Below are positions 1 to 14,500 of a stretch of 64,000 nucleotides of DNA, one piece after another. The translations under genes were made by a program, and so were the position numbers. The DNA comes from Globomyces pollinis-pini (lineage: Eukaryota > Chytridiomycota > Chytridiomycetes > Rhizophydiales > Globomycetaceae): positions 124,001 to 188,000 of the forward strand of contig MU621090.1 in assembly GCA_025399215.1 (NCBI GenBank), written 5' to 3'. The notes under the pieces were generated by a model. The model was not told where the DNA came from. It made no database searches and worked only from the letters and a program-made list of their open reading frames with translations. How positions within the stretch are numbered: the stretch's first letter is position 1; the number at the start of each line of letters is the position of its first letter.

Positions 1-201
1 TATTTTAGTGAGTATTTATAGGATTAGTTATCAGATTAGAATTCAACCAAAGAACAGTGAGTGCCTTTTACCAAGTCTTTTAGTATCCATACTACCCCCA
101 ACCTAATACCAATTCAGCCTTACTATCATCTCCTACGTTATCATTCATTTGATTGATTGTCATTGATCTGATGATTTTTTTCCAGTTTACTTTCACTTTT
201 G

Positions 202-3200
202 ATGGAAATTGAAAAGATTGTCTTGCTGGTCAACAATCCCGCATCTTTTAATAGATTTCAATTGTCATCTTGGCATCTACAGCATTTATATATACCACGG
301 AAATTACAAGATTTTGATGTAATTCGATCATTTAGTTGACAATAGACAATCGAACTTGAAGTCTTGGATTTGGTAGCAAATGGAAATCAAACAGATTCAT
401 ATGTACTGACTTCCAACTCAGTTATCATCACAGTCGCGAAACAATATCGTCTAGTATTGGTTATTGATACCAGCATGTCAATGAAATCAACTGATGGAAA
501 AGTATTAAGTTCCATTGCTTTTGAAACGTACACATTCTAAATCTTATTCGCTAGTGCATGCAAGACATTGAGAGGTTTATGTCAACCATTTCATATTACT
601 CATTCACTCACAAACAAAGTCACAGAGGTTATTTTATCGAACTGCTAATAATAGATCAACCCTAAACTTGTTGTTACTATCATCGGAGACGGATGTTGTG
701 ACTTACATTTTCGGGTATTTGTCCATCATCAACCAGTTGATGTCCAAAATTTACTAGAAAGTATTGTATCATATGAAGTGTATTTATTCGATTTTAGTCG
801 CAGAGATTGTGTATTGTTCAATAACAGAATTTGAGAACGAGACATTAGATGCATCAAAGGATACCAGTTACCCAACTATTGAACTTCACACCAATATTCA
901 ACAATCCAACTTGCGATTTCTTGATCTTGGACTTAATGCGTTGAGACTTTTACCACTTGATTCATTACCAATAATTATCTATATTACGGATGGGGTATCA
1001 ACTACTCATGGTTCATCTATCCCAAGAGAGCTCTGTCGTCGAGTTGCTAAACATTACATCAATTTTGGTATTATACAAGTCGGATCTGGATTGGGATTTA
1101 CTCCAACGGTTAGTCTAGGTCACATTCCAAATCAAGAGTTTATGAAGTTTTTAGCCGATGCTACTGCAGGATTCTTTTTATATTCAGATGAGTAATTTAA
1201 TATTATTTATTGGGTTTAGTTGTCCATATATTGACGAAACATCGACTGTACCAAACATATATCATAAGATTTTTTCCATGAAGGTGAATCAACTAGCTAC
1301 TGTTACAGATCATGATGGAATACATAAAATTGATTTTGGTTTGAAGCATCGGTTTGATATTCATTTTAACTAAACATAAGTCCTGTTGATGAAGTAAGGG
1401 CCAGATTCATCAATACAAAAGTAGATGTACTGCAAGAAGTAACCAACCAAGAAATATCTTTTCCATGGCATTACGATTCTTGTCCTCCTTACATTGCAGA
1501 AATATTATGTAGTTATCGACAATACAAGATTTCAAAAGTATCATTAGCGAGAATACTTGAAACAAGAGTAAGTTTACTTACCACCTTAATAACTTTAGTT
1601 GAGTGAAGGGTTTTTGCTCTCTCGTATTCGCAGTAAAAACTTTTTTTGGTTCATGGTGTAGGTACAAACCATTCATCCAAAAAGTACTCAAAAATCGAGA
1701 TTAGCATGATTCTTATACTAGCACCACATGTGAAAGTTCAGTATACGTTCAAATTCCCCTGGATTTTAGATTCGGATGAATCTAACCCATTAATTCAATT
1801 CCAACCAACCAATAAATCCATTCGGGTGGAATTAAATGTATTGGCACACCATTCATTTGCTATTCTATTTATTAATGTACATAACTATGACACCGGAAAG
1901 GGTGATTCAGTAAGTAATGCATTGCATGACAAGTTGGCTCACCTCCATTCTGTATTAAAGCAAGTCTCGGAATCTGATGAAACCCTCCAGGTAAGATAAA
2001 TGACCAGCTGATATCAAAACAGATAATATCTGATTTCAATTCTGAGGGTGGGTTAGAACTTGCAGATCACATAATTGCAGGCAGTAGTGGCCCTACATAC
2101 CCGTCATCGCTTCCAACCAACTATTGGCAATATTTAAGCCATACAATTAGTGTGAAGCCTCATTTACTAGATACTTGGAAATCCACTTTAATACTTCGAT
2201 CAACCTCTTCGCAAACAAATTTTGGAGATAGAGCTGCACGTACATTATTTTCTAATCCCGAAGTAAACCGAAGGTATCAAGTGGCGACCATTTATCTTTC
2301 TCGATTCTTAACATCTTGGGCGTCTTTCAGCATCACAAAAACTTCGTATATGAAATGGATTTATTCTCCAGTACAACCAGATGCGATACCAATCGGATTT
2401 TGCTCTTTGCATCTGAAGTTTGAAACGGAAAGCTTTATGAAAATCCACTTGCGTTTTTTTGCTTGTCCTTTTGAACAAAAGCAAAGTATTATTGAAGACT
2501 TTACCAAAGGATTGGAAGGAATCCATCATGTAAATCGAACAGCCGCGACTTTAATGAAGCCGATGTATATGTGTAAAAAGCCTATAGACACATTAATAAT
2601 ATCATATATAATGAATGAAGAATCGGAAGATGAAGATCAACCATCTATCTATTTTCAACCAAACATAACCTTTGCAAGATTTTTTTTGCGTCATTTTAGA
2701 TGGAATTGGTTCTTGGATATTCAAAATATTGAAACTCTTGATACTCAACCATCTCCAATCTCTCGTATCATGAAAGCGTCATTTATCAGTATATACAATG
2801 CAAGAGTTAAAGAAGGGTTTTTACGTGTTTTTGAATCCGCTGGCTCAGTTACTTTCTATAAAGAGGTACTGTTACGGAATACGTTGGAAACTCCAGTGTG
2901 GTGTGGTGTACAGTACATTATTTTATGGCACCCAAAGGCGAAAATTTTAATAAGTGAATTGTGGGTGGAACCAATTAGAGGTTCAGAACAAAGCATTGAT
3001 GAATCACAAGAGTATTTTAGCGAGATTGAAGACCAAATTCACAAAACAGTAATAATATTTGCGATTTTCGCTAACTAAATAGGATCTCGAAGCGATTAAT
3101 GCTGTATTTGCTTTTGAATACCCAACAAATAGGAATATTATTACTCTGAAAGAGTTAACTAGTAAACCCAGCTCCAAAAATGATATTTTTGTTGAAACAA

Positions 3201-6200
3201 AGTTTCACTTGCCAGCATTGTTGAAAGGTTCCAATTTCTTTTTCACGCAATTTATTGGTGTTGGCAATGACAACCTAGATCAAGCAAAATGTGGCGATCA
3301 AGATACAAAAATGGAATTAGTCGAAGATATATTTCATTCAGATTATGCATATACTTGTACCGCTGGCATGCCTCTATCTGAATCATTTGTTTCAGAAACA
3401 GATATCTTTTCGAAACTATGTCTTTTAAATAACGAAGTTGAGCAAATTCCAACAATTTGCATTGTTAATCAAGTATTGATAGGGTTCATGAGGAAGCATT
3501 TATCAAAATTGGTCGATGATTTTCTGTACTGGCATCCCTCGAAAGAATCTCCAGAGTTGTTTGCAGGATTGCAATCACTGATCCCACAATTTGTATTGCC
3601 ACATATAAATCCATCAGATGTTTATTTCAAATTTCATAGCTATGAAAAACTGTATATTATTATAGTTCCATTTATAGATCCACAAACCATAATGACTAAT
3701 TTCAAGTTTAATGTCATAGTGATAGAAAATTCACGCCCAAACACAAACCATGACACGGGACAAAATGAATGTTTGAAGTGCAACCAATTCAACATTTCGA
3801 TACTAAGTGACATAACAAGCAAAGATGGAGAAATTATCATTCGAGGTTCACAATCGCTCTCAAATGTGTCAGATTCAGATACCATTTCAACTAGCTCTAA
3901 AAAGAGCACACAAGATCAAGAAACTTCAGATATGATTCACTTGGATATTCAGGACATTTTGAGTAGGGCATTCGGATTATCCTTTGCAAAAACTTTGTAT
4001 TTTTCTTTACTGATGGGAGAATCACTCTGCAAATTTGATATTGATAGAACGATGATTTATCTAACCAAAAAGAGAATAACGATTGATATAACTGATTTTA
4101 TATATATGAATTCTTTACTTTATCTGGAAGAGCAAAGTCTGGATTTTTTAAGGTAATAGATTGTTGGTCAAACTAAAAAATAGCGGCGTTCAATTAGAAT
4201 ATAAGCAAATAATACATCGAAAATTAGATTTTCTTCCCATTTCAGATCTGGGCACCGAGACCAACTTACTTTTCTTAAATCCTTTAAAATCTAACCCAAA
4301 GTTTAGTACCATGTCGACAGAAGAAAGATGCCAATCTATGATTGAACTATCAGACAAACCTTTATATATTTCAATATCATGCACGTTGAAACAATCTGAA
4401 AGTTCTTGTGAAAAAGAAACGCCTTTGATTTTTAGTGATTTTACCTCCGATGAATATACGAAAAATACCTTAATCTTGCCTCGCTTGAATACAAAACAAA
4501 GAGCTGATTTACATATTGACCTATATGTCTTACAGTTGGAAGGGTCAAGTTATATGGATTCACTCTCTTCAGAACAATATGACTCAATCAAAAGGCTCAA
4601 AGAAGATTTTTCTATCTTATATGAAGACCAGATATTGCTCTCATTGTTGAGCATAACAGATCTTCACGTTGGTTCAATGCTTCTGGATTACATCCAATCT
4701 ATTTTACGTAAAAGGCATTTAGAAACGGATCCTATTATAATGAATTCAATGGAAATTCCTGATATAGTTGGCAACAAGAATTCGTATTACTTCAAAGCGA
4801 TATTGAAATTTTTTGATCCACAATGTGTTGCTTTCTTCAAAGAGGATCTAACCAAGTTTAACTGTTTGGGGATTCCACTTAGACAGTCTGGGCAGTGTTT
4901 TTTCGTGATGAGTGACTGTTCTGGTAAAAGACGAATATTAACGATTTAGAATGTGATGATAACGTATCTAATAAGTTTTGCGTAACTGCTGTTGTTCAGA
5001 GTAACTCGATTGATTTGTATTTATTCTGCAAATCTGTTTCAATCGATAGAAAGCTGCAGATATTACGGTCAATGCTAGATTCCATTTATAAATGCGTCAA
5101 ACGTGCTAATCAAAGATTTCTTTTAAAAGAACTGTCGATCACGCATCTTTCACGGTATTTTCTAATACATTAATCAGAAGGGACGCGATAGATAGTCACA
5201 TGTTACCAGTTGTAAAGGATGCAACTAGTGATTTGAACGACTCGGTCTTACATCAGTATGCTTGTCCATTGCAATTTACAAGATGGTTCCCAATTCTTCC
5301 ACGTATACGTTCAGTGTTTGTTTTGAACAGCATTTTATTGGCTTTACAAGTTCTCGCTATATCCAACAGAAAAGGCATTTTATCATTTTCCTCCGAGTTC
5401 TACATCAAAATCGTGGAATCAGATGAAGGATCATCACCTAGCAATGTGGTTTCAAAAACTGATAGCCAGTCGATAAGTGGAGATTCTAAAATACAACCCA
5501 GAATATACATCTATGTGTATGGGTTGAACACTCCCGGAACAGAAATCTCTGTAGATTTTTGTAGAATGATCGAAAACAAAATTGAAGTGTTGATACAAAC
5601 TGCTTTAAGCACTTTTCTTGCACGAAATACTTCGGCCAGATTGTTAAAGACTGATTTAGATTTCGTCATTCCGATTGAAAAGGGGGTTCAACCAATTCAT
5701 CAGTCAACTTATCTATTGGTAAAAGAGTTGGAGAATCCACATTTATTCATTGTGCTGTTAAGGCAGGCTTTATTGCTTTTTCTTCAGCCATTAGTGTCTA
5801 ATGATATTCGTCCTTTACTCTCCAAGTACTATCAAGATGAATATAATCAAACAGTTTCTTTCGAAAGCCAGAAGTAACTCGGCCCTTTTTAACTGTTTAG
5901 GCACTCAATCAATGAGCTTCAAATCGGTGACCTATCATTTGTGTACAATTGTGTTCCAAGTCGATATATCTCACCCAATGAATCCGCCATTGGATATGGC
6001 CTAGCATCTGTGATTCTGACGCCTATGGACCGAGAGAATAACATTTTATTTCCATCCACTGCTTCACCAACGTTATGGAACAATCGTGACGTTGTATTAG
6101 ACAATGAAACATTTTTCGCAAAGCATTCAACCAATTCAAAGGAGTCCCAAAGTTGGGATGGGTATAAGATTGCGCTTAGTATTTGGTCCAACAAGGGCCA

Positions 6201-9023
6201 AATTCATTTAGATGCTCTAATTGAAAAAATTTACAGCGCCTTTCAACATACCCTAATTGATTATACAATTGAAAGTTATTATAGATCCTCTGAATGGCAT
6301 TTATTATCCTCAAGAAATTGCTTGCCCGATTTGAAGAAAGAAACAGATATTCAATGTACCTCAAAAGAAGTTCCATTGTTCTACAAGGTGATGGAAAAGC
6401 TGCCAACAGTTTTGAAATATGGAGCAGAAAGGTCTAACCCAGTGATTCAGAGCATTACTATAGATTCCAGCCTACCACTTAATACAATTTCTTGTGGGAT
6501 AAGAAGTGTCTTAAGCGATGAAGATTTACAGGCCTACTTCTTTGTAACCAGTGGTGACCAAATACACCTTTTGGAAGAGCTTTCATATTCTGAATCAACT
6601 AAAGTGGATGATATTGATAAGACGGGAAAATCTTTCGCCATTATAGGAGCAGTCAACATATACGTACCTATTGAACCGATGCCTGTTGATAGACGATCTT
6701 CCACTGTATCAGATGGATCTTCAAATTGCTGGAGCCCAACTACAGGACCAAAGGCACCAACTAATATTCCCCTGGATAACGCAAGTGAAGCAGATTCGGA
6801 TGGAATAGCTAGTCACCGAAGGGATTCGACCGCAAAATTAAGCACTCATGATTTTGAGGAAATATTAATGTTCCCGGATTCATTCTATCCACTATTTCCG
6901 GTATATGGAAAGAGAAGTTCATTCTTTGTTGTGTCTCTTCAGGCTAACAGCGTCAGCATATCTACATATAAGTAATACATCTTTATTATTAACATTTAGT
7001 TGGAAAAAGTCAGAATCTGATAAATTCTTTTTAAAACTTATCAAAATTTTAAACTGGGCGAAAATCAATCAACAATTTATTTCACGTAAGGAGTCATATA
7101 CCGGAAAACAAATTGCCAAATTTAATGAGAATGTGTCAAAGTTTGGATCAAATGTGTACAAGTCGTCTGGATCATTTGCCTCTAAATTTAGAGAGCTGGA
7201 CTTTATTTATCACATCGGAGGATTTGAAGCGGTACAGTTACAGTCCCAAATTGTTGACTTTCTGGAATTATTCTTCCGATTTGGAAAACAACCTACATTT
7301 CAATTTCCCTTGCAGCATAAGGCACGAGATTCTAGTTTAGATGATGCAAGCAACTCGCTATCGCTCAAGGAAATGTCCGATGTTTTACAGTCAATCCAGC
7401 TAATACACAGCTCATCTTCTCCTATTTTCTTTTCGGAATGTAGAAAAGACTTGTTGCATAAATGGGAAAATCTAGTGCAGTCTAATGCCATTAACACAGC
7501 TAGTTTATTGTCATTAGGAAAGTCTATATCTTCTATAGAACCCGCACTGCGCAATAATGAAATTAAATTGGAAGAAACCTGGTTCAAAAATATGATTTCC
7601 ACCTTTTTGGAGAAATACGTAGAATGTAATTCAAACTTATTAATAATAAAGATCTGGAACATCTTGGAATGGAGAAAGCAAAGGTAGATCTCAGTTCACA
7701 TCAATCGGGACGTTTTGGGGGTGCATTTGCGATAAATCCGGAAGTTCTGATTGAAGGTATGAGAAAGAAGCTTTGATTCGGGTAGCGCCTTCAATATTTT
7801 TAAGGAAATTTTTCCCTAATGGTGTAATTTTGGTACAATGTGGTTTCTATTCCTATTTTGCAACTGTGAATGTCTTAAGATTTGCATACAAAACTCCTAC
7901 AGAAAATACAGATCATTCCGATAAAGAATACGACAATGAATGCTCAAATATGACATTATTTTCACATATTGTGTCTTGTATACATTACTTTTCTAACAAT
8001 TAGTTTCTTATGACTTTCATTTGAGATATATTCAAGATATACTATTACAAGAAACTCTAGTAGATCTTCCTGTTGATATAATACGTGTTTTAAGAACGTT
8101 TGTATCTCTCAACCCAAGAAAGGCTAGATTCTGTAGGAATAGGATTGTAAGAGGTTTTAACAACTTTCGATTAGAAACGTCGGAACTCTTTCGGTATATG
8201 TTAAAACATCCAAGTCTATACGGATTTAAACATATTTTATTTCTTGGGAAACCTGTTTGCTTGGGACTTTCATTAGATAAACTAACACAATTGCGAAAAT
8301 CTGATCATTCGGAATTTCGCTACACCCTGATCATTTGCGAGTCTGAAAATAGCGTAACCGTCAGTTCATCGAATGAAAAGTCATTCAGTCTTGAATATTA
8401 TGTCATTTTGGTGAACAAAGTTAACGCATATCCACACCGGGAATTGGAGAGAGCTTCTCATATTTCACAAACGTCTGATGATGATATACTAGGGGAATAC
8501 ATTGAAGGAGGTCATTACTTACGTGACGTGGTTGCATTGTTTGAATGTCAGATAGAAAGTCTTATCGAGAAGGTTTTTTGAATGTACAATTAAAAAATAG
8601 GCATTAAAAGATTATGGAAGAGATAGTCTTTGGTCCCAATTAAGGGACGATTCAATTCAAAGTGACTTTGAGTGGTCCAGTTTGTTTCTGGAAAAGATTG
8701 CACCAGAACTGCTTGATGTTACCCTATCAGATCCTACTTTGGCATCTTTCCTTTCATCACCACTTCCCTGGGATAACATAATGACGTATCTCCTTCAAGC
8801 TTATCAAAAGTATGCCCATTCCCTGACTGGTTCTACCAATCAATTTCGACATCTGGTCTTATTCAATTCTCAAAATCAAGACTACCTACTTTATTTAAGG
8901 TACAACTTTCAATCACAATCGATGGCTATGTATTCAGTGAGCAGAGCTGGTGTGAGAGATCCAATTGAACATCACCACATAAATGATGTTGTAAATTCCA
9001 TATTGTATTATCTTTGGACGTGA
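202..9023 (+). CDS. SZT2: SZT2-like protein (KICSTOR scaffold homologue), 20 exons, about 2758 aa
   Basis: Large multi-exon gene matching animal SZT2, the KICSTOR subunit that brings GATOR1 to lysosomes in mTORC1 nutrient sensing, from its first residues to its last. Visible matches: N-terminal KIVLLVNN followed by an ELEVLDLV segment and QYRLVLVIDTSMSM (vWA-like core); PIIIYITDGVST; GHIPNQEFMKFLADATAG, close to the human GHVPN...MATFG stretch; and a C-terminus ending HHINDVVNSILYYLW. I placed 19 introns of 23-37 nt (first at 319-345, 528-554, 628-654, 761-797, 1192-1219, 1352-1380, 1568-1598), which leave 2759 codons. The intron at 1656-1684 is the least certain. Human SZT2 is about 3400 aa, so this one is shorter. 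KICSTOR is absent from budding yeast; function here is inferred from homology only. The start at 202 is chosen because the homology begins there. Confidence 0.85.
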
Positions 9024-9125
9024 ATAAATAGCAGACTTTTAATATATCTAGACTTTTTTTTTGTTATTGTATTAGACAATGGTGATTGTATGTACAACTG
9101 GCCGGGAAAATTGTTTACCATAAGC

Positions 9126-11473
9126 ATGTCAACCCCACCCCAGGAGAAATCAGAAGTGACTCCAAGTGGTACGTATACCGTTAAAATAATTGTTAGCTTC
9201 ATTGGAAAAGTTTAATGTGCGTGTTCGAAAACGAAAATATGATACTAACGATTCTCAGTTTTTTGAAGCAGCAACTTTGATTAACTCCTCTTTGGATTTG
9301 AATGTCATTTTGCGCAAATTACTTGAGCTTAGTGTCAATATGCTCACCACAGAAAAATGCTCAGTCTTTCTATTGGATAAAAACACAAATGAACTATATC
9401 CGGTAGCATTCGATGTAGGAGGAGTGAGAAATGAAATCATACAAAAACGAAGGATTCCTCTGGGAAGTGGTGTGGTTGGGACAGTCGCACAAACTAAGGA
9501 GAGTATTATGCTGAAGGATGCTTATCAGTCTCCTTTATTCAATCCTCAAATGGATAAATTAACTGGTTTTAGAACAAGAAGCATGTTATGCGTTCCTATT
9601 TTATTGAACCAAGATGACGATCATGCCAATTTGCTTGGTGTTGCTTGTGCGATGAACAAGTTTGAAAATGGAAAGCTGAGTGTATGATATAAAAAAATAT
9701 TAATAATACAGGAAGATGGTTTTAGTCAAGCTGACTTAATTAATTTTACAAACCTCCTGGTGTTAGTGGGTCTTGCTATTAACAATGCGAATTCATACCA
9801 ACAAATCACAGAAACATTGGAAACAAACAAGCAATTAAGAATATCATCTGAGCTAGAAACTTGCCGTTCCAATCTGTTGCTCAAACTTGCTAAAGAATTG
9901 AACACTCCTGATACAACCCGTAGTTTGATTTCCAACATTATTCGTATTGGTAAATCATATATGCATGCCGATGTTGCATCTCTGTTTTTGGTAGATTTGG
10001 AGAAAAAAGAGGTATTGTTTCAAATTCGCTGAGCAATAGCTTTATTCTAAAGTATTTGAACATGGGGTGGAGGAGAAAATCTGTTTTCCAATGTCAGTGG
10101 GGATATCCGGTGCTGTAGCAACCACCGGAAAAACTATTAATCTTAAAGATGCCCATGATGATGCTAGATTTAATCCAGAAATTGACAAAAGAAATAATTA
10201 TCGCACGAAGAGTTATTTAAGTGTTGCAATCAATGGTGCCGACGGTAAGATTGTTGGTGTATGCAACTTAATCAACAAAATTGATCAAGAAACAGGCGAA
10301 ATAATAGATTTTTCGGAAGCGGATAAGTCGTTATTTGAAAGTTTTTCAGTCTTCTGTGGGTTAGCGTTGTCTAAAACCATGATGATGGAGGAAACAATCT
10401 ACCAAAAACAAAGGCTATCCTTGCTTACTGAAATGCTTAGTTTTCATTCAGCAGTTAGACCAGAAGATTTAGCTCGGTATATTAAAAATGAACCTGAATT
10501 ACTCCAACCATTAACTAAAATCAATGAATATCTATATGACCCTCATATATTTCACTATACTGATGAAACTTTAGCTGCGCTAGGTCATCAAATGTTTCTC
10601 TCACTTGCCTATGACAAGACATATCGAATTCCCGACATCAAGCTGGTCGAGTACATTCTTACTGTTCGGCATAACTACAGACCAGTAGTGTACCATAACT
10701 TTACCCATGCCATTAGTGTTACGCATGGATTGTATGTGTTAATTATCAATGGGGTCTTGGACAAATATTTTGACAAACTTGAACTATTCTCGATGATGAT
10801 TGCTGCCTTGAATCATGATATTGACCATCGAGGAACAAACAACTCTTTTCAAAAGAAGGCAGGATCCGTATTGGGGAATTTCTACTCAACTTCAACAATG
10901 GAAAGGCATCATTTCAATCATGCCCTTATGATTATGAACTCACACGATGGACTTAACATTCTAGAAAGTCTCACTACAACTGAATACAAGAGGTGCTTGG
11001 GAGTAATAGAAGCATCTATTTTAGCAACAGATTTAATGTCCTTCTTCGATACAAAAAAGAAAGTAGCAGCATTATTGAAGGAGGGAAGTTTCGAAGAAAA
11101 GAATGAAACACATTTAGGATATTTGAGAGGGGTAGTGATGACTTGTTCCGACTTGGCTGCAATGTACAAACCATTTGAAATCAATCGTCATACTGCGGAC
11201 ACAGTTTATCAAGAATTTTTTCTTCAGGGTGATGAGGAAAAGAAAATGGGATTGCCCTATTCCGCAGATTTAATGAATAGGGAAAAGGAACCGGAAATAC
11301 CGCGAATGCAAGTGGATTTTATGAATTTTGTTGTTATACCAGCATTTGAATGTCTTCAATCCATGCTTGGTGAACCGGTGACCCATTTAGTTGATGGTGT
11401 AAAGAAAAACTGTGATAATTGGAGAGAGTTGATGAATGCATCTGGGCCGTACAAAATGGGGAGTCCAAACTAA
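9126..11473 (+). CDS. GAF-GAF 3',5'-cyclic-nucleotide phosphodiesterase (PDE5/11-like), 753 aa
   Basis: Class I cyclic-nucleotide phosphodiesterase with two regulatory GAF domains. Order: short N-terminal tail; GAF-A about 35-190 with an NKFE variant of the NKFDE cGMP-pocket motif; GAF-B about 225-385 with NKID; HD catalytic domain about 430-735. Metal ligands are visible in HNFTHAISVTHG (first H about 495), ALNHDIDHRG (H535, D536) and MTCSDLAAMYKP, and the purine-clamp glutamine in RMQVDFMNFV. Exons 9126-9168, 9197-9681, 9712-10011 and 10040-11473; introns are 28, 30 and 28 nt. The first ATG in frame after the SZT2 stop is used; an ATG at 9079 is out of frame. It probably hydrolyses cGMP or cAMP; a zoospore signalling role is speculation. 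Confidence 0.92.
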
Positions 11474-11481
11474 ATCAAACA

Positions 11482-11487
11482 AATAAA
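11482..11487 (+). terminator. AATAAA poly(A) signal of the PDE gene
   Basis: AATAAA lies 9 nt after the PDE stop codon. It faces the convergent ABC transporter gene, whose own signal lies 31 nt further on the other strand. Confidence 0.5.
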
Positions 11488-11517
11488 AGGAATTCTTTCA
11501 TAGATAAATTGGAATGA

Positions 11518-11523
11518 TTTATT
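11518..11523 (-). terminator. AATAAA poly(A) signal of the ABC transporter
   Basis: AATAAA on the minus strand, 4 nt after the TAG stop of the ABC transporter. The PDE and ABC genes converge on a 53-bp spacer, so their 3' UTRs must overlap the opposite gene or be extremely short. Confidence 0.45.
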
Positions 11524-11526
11524 AAA

Positions 11527-14500
11527 CTAATAATTGCTAGACTTGAATTGACCATTGATTTTGGCATTTCTAGCCATTTCCAGTAATTCTTCGAACTCTC
11601 CAGTCTCTTCACACATAGATCTGAAAGTACCATTGGAACTGTTTTCAATCAAATCAAGTGGAGTACCAAACTCCAAAACAGCACCCTTATCCAAGACAAG
11701 AATCTTATCGTAATCAATCACAGTCCTCAAACGATGGGCAATACATATGATAGTACTGTCGAAAAATTCTTTTCTAATAGTCGCTTGAATTCGAGCATCG
11801 GTTTCATTATCCACTGAAGCTGTTGCTTCATCCAAAAAGATAATTCGGTTACGTTGAATTAAAGAACGAGCCAAACATAATAATTGCCTTTGGCCTTGTG
11901 AGAAGTTACCTCCATTTTCGGTAACTGGGAAATCTAAAGTCAAAGCTGACGGATTGACTGATTCTGATGAAGCAGAATTATTGTCTGTTGCAGATTCGTC
12001 TACAGTTTGAGGTTGTTGCATTGATTCAATGAAATTAACTCGTTTCAGAGCTTCCCAAACAGTTTGATCATCATTTTCTTCCAATGGATCCAAGTTAGAA
12101 CGAAGAGTACCCGTAAACAAGACAGGATCTTGAGGAATGATAGTAAGACGGGAACGCAAATCATATAATCCTAATTCTCCAATATCTTCACCATCGATTA
12201 TAATAGACCCACTTGATAATGGAAGGATACGGAAGAACGCCAAAGATAAAGTTGACTTTCCTGCACCAGTTCTACCTACAACAGCAACTTTCTCGTGTGC
12301 CTTAATATCAAAAGAAACCTTTTTCAAGACGTCTGGTAATTCAGGAGCATAACGGATAGAAACATCACGAACTTCAACGGTACCTCGATCTGGCCAATTT
12401 GGAGCTGGACGACGAGATTCAATAATCATTGGAGGTTCTTGATCAATATCAGTGTATTCTTCAACACGTTCGACTAGAAAGTTAGCACTTCAATTGTATT
12501 ACCTGAGTTCATAGCCATTTCCATTTCTGCATGTAAACGAACAGCCCACAAAAGACAGTTGGTGAAATCCAAGGAGTAAGAGAATGTCATGGCAGCCCAA
12601 CCAGCTTGAAGGTCGGTGAATGCAATAGCAAGTCCAGCGCATAACACTACTACAGCAGAAATAACATCAGTTCTCAGACATAACCATCTGTTCGCAGCCC
12701 AAACAAAGAAGAATGGCTTGTGATTTTCATCCACTTTGAGTTGATTGGTTACCGAGAAACGTTCTTCAGCACCATAAGCACGAATAGTACATACACCAGC
12801 AAGAGTTTCAGAGAATTGAGCATAAGTTGGGGATCGAGTGGTTGATTCTAAACGTTTCAATTCACGGGAAGCAGTAAGATAACGTTCAGCAACACGAACA
12901 TAAACAAACATGATTATTGGCATCACAAGGAGGAAAAACGGAGCAACAAATCCAATAACCGAGATAATAGTTAATGCTTGAATAATCTGCATGATGAAAT
13001 AGGTTACACAATCCATGACGGTAGTATCAACGCTTTCAATATCTTTTGAGAATCGATTTAAAATACGTCCAATTGGGGTAGTTTCAAAGAAACGCAAAGG
13101 AGAGTGTAAAACAGCATCCATCAACTTAGTGTGGAGCTTTCGGGAAGCATACAAAGTACCAACTAATGCTACAATTTGCTGAATGTTGTTGGCCACAACA
13201 ACACCAAGACCTAAAAGGGCATAAATAGTGATATAGAACATAGTTTCAGCAGAATCAACATCATCCTTATTGTTAAGAATATGGAAATTGTCCGAGGATT
13301 GAATTGACATTGGGGAAACAGGGGAGAATGATTTCTTATCAGCAGGTGGAACGTAAAGTAGGTTTGGATAAAATAAGTTGTTTGAGTACATTTGAGAGTC
13401 TTCTTGCAAAGATTGATATTGCAATGACGGTCCATAAGATCGTAAAGTAATATTTTCGACAGGTTGTAAATTCAAATTTCTATCTGTCCATGATTTCAAC
13501 CACCAATCGTCCACAACCTTAGCGCCAGATGTTAAAAAGAAACTGATTCCGAAAGCTAAAGTAAAAATGATACCTCCAGCTGCGAGGAAATACGACTTAT
13601 AGACAGCAAATCGAACTGACCCGGTAGCCTTTTCTTCATCTTCAACCAAAGTAGTACCACCACCTTGAGCAGTAGCTACAGATGTTGTGTTTACACCTTC
13701 TTTCTCATCATCAAACACATCTTTAGCTAAATCCAAGCCGTAAAGAGACTCATCTTCAGGATTTTGTGTAACTTGAGCAGGAGTACCTTGACAAGCAATT
13801 GAACCATTCTTAAGTGCTATGACGCGATCAGCAAACGGAACAACCAAATGAGTAGCATGAGAGACCAAAAGCACCGTACGTCCCTTCAATACCCCAAGAA
13901 CACACTTGTGAAGTAGGAATCTAGCAGTAGGAGCGTCCACAGCTGACAATGGATCATCTAAAAGTACAATTGAGGCAGTAGAGTAACAGGCGCGAGCAAG
14001 GGAAATTCTTTGTTTTTGACCCCCAGACACATTGATACCCTTCTCACCAATTTCGGTTAAATCACCACCTTCCAAAGTTTCAAAATCTTTCGCAAGAGCA
14101 CATGCGCGAACAACACGGTCATAACGAATTGGATCATATTCTTCTCCAAACAAAATATTATCACGAATAGTAGCGTTTAACAACCACGCAGATTGTGCAG
14201 CATAAGCAACGGTTTGGGACAAGCCAGTAACTGGGTCTACAATCGGATTAGAGTTTGGCAAGAAGTATTGTCCAGCTTTACATTCCAATTCTAAAGTTAG
14301 CAACTGATAATAGGTTACCTCCTAATAGTGCTAAAAGTAAACTGGATTTTCCAGAACCAGTTGGACCACAGATAACGGTAAGTCCTCCAATTGGGAAGTC
14401 AACATTCATATCACGTAGAGTAAAAGGTTCTTCATTTTCACCACTTGTACCATAATAGGAAAATTCGGCATTTCTAAAACCTAAAGTGATTTCGGAACCA

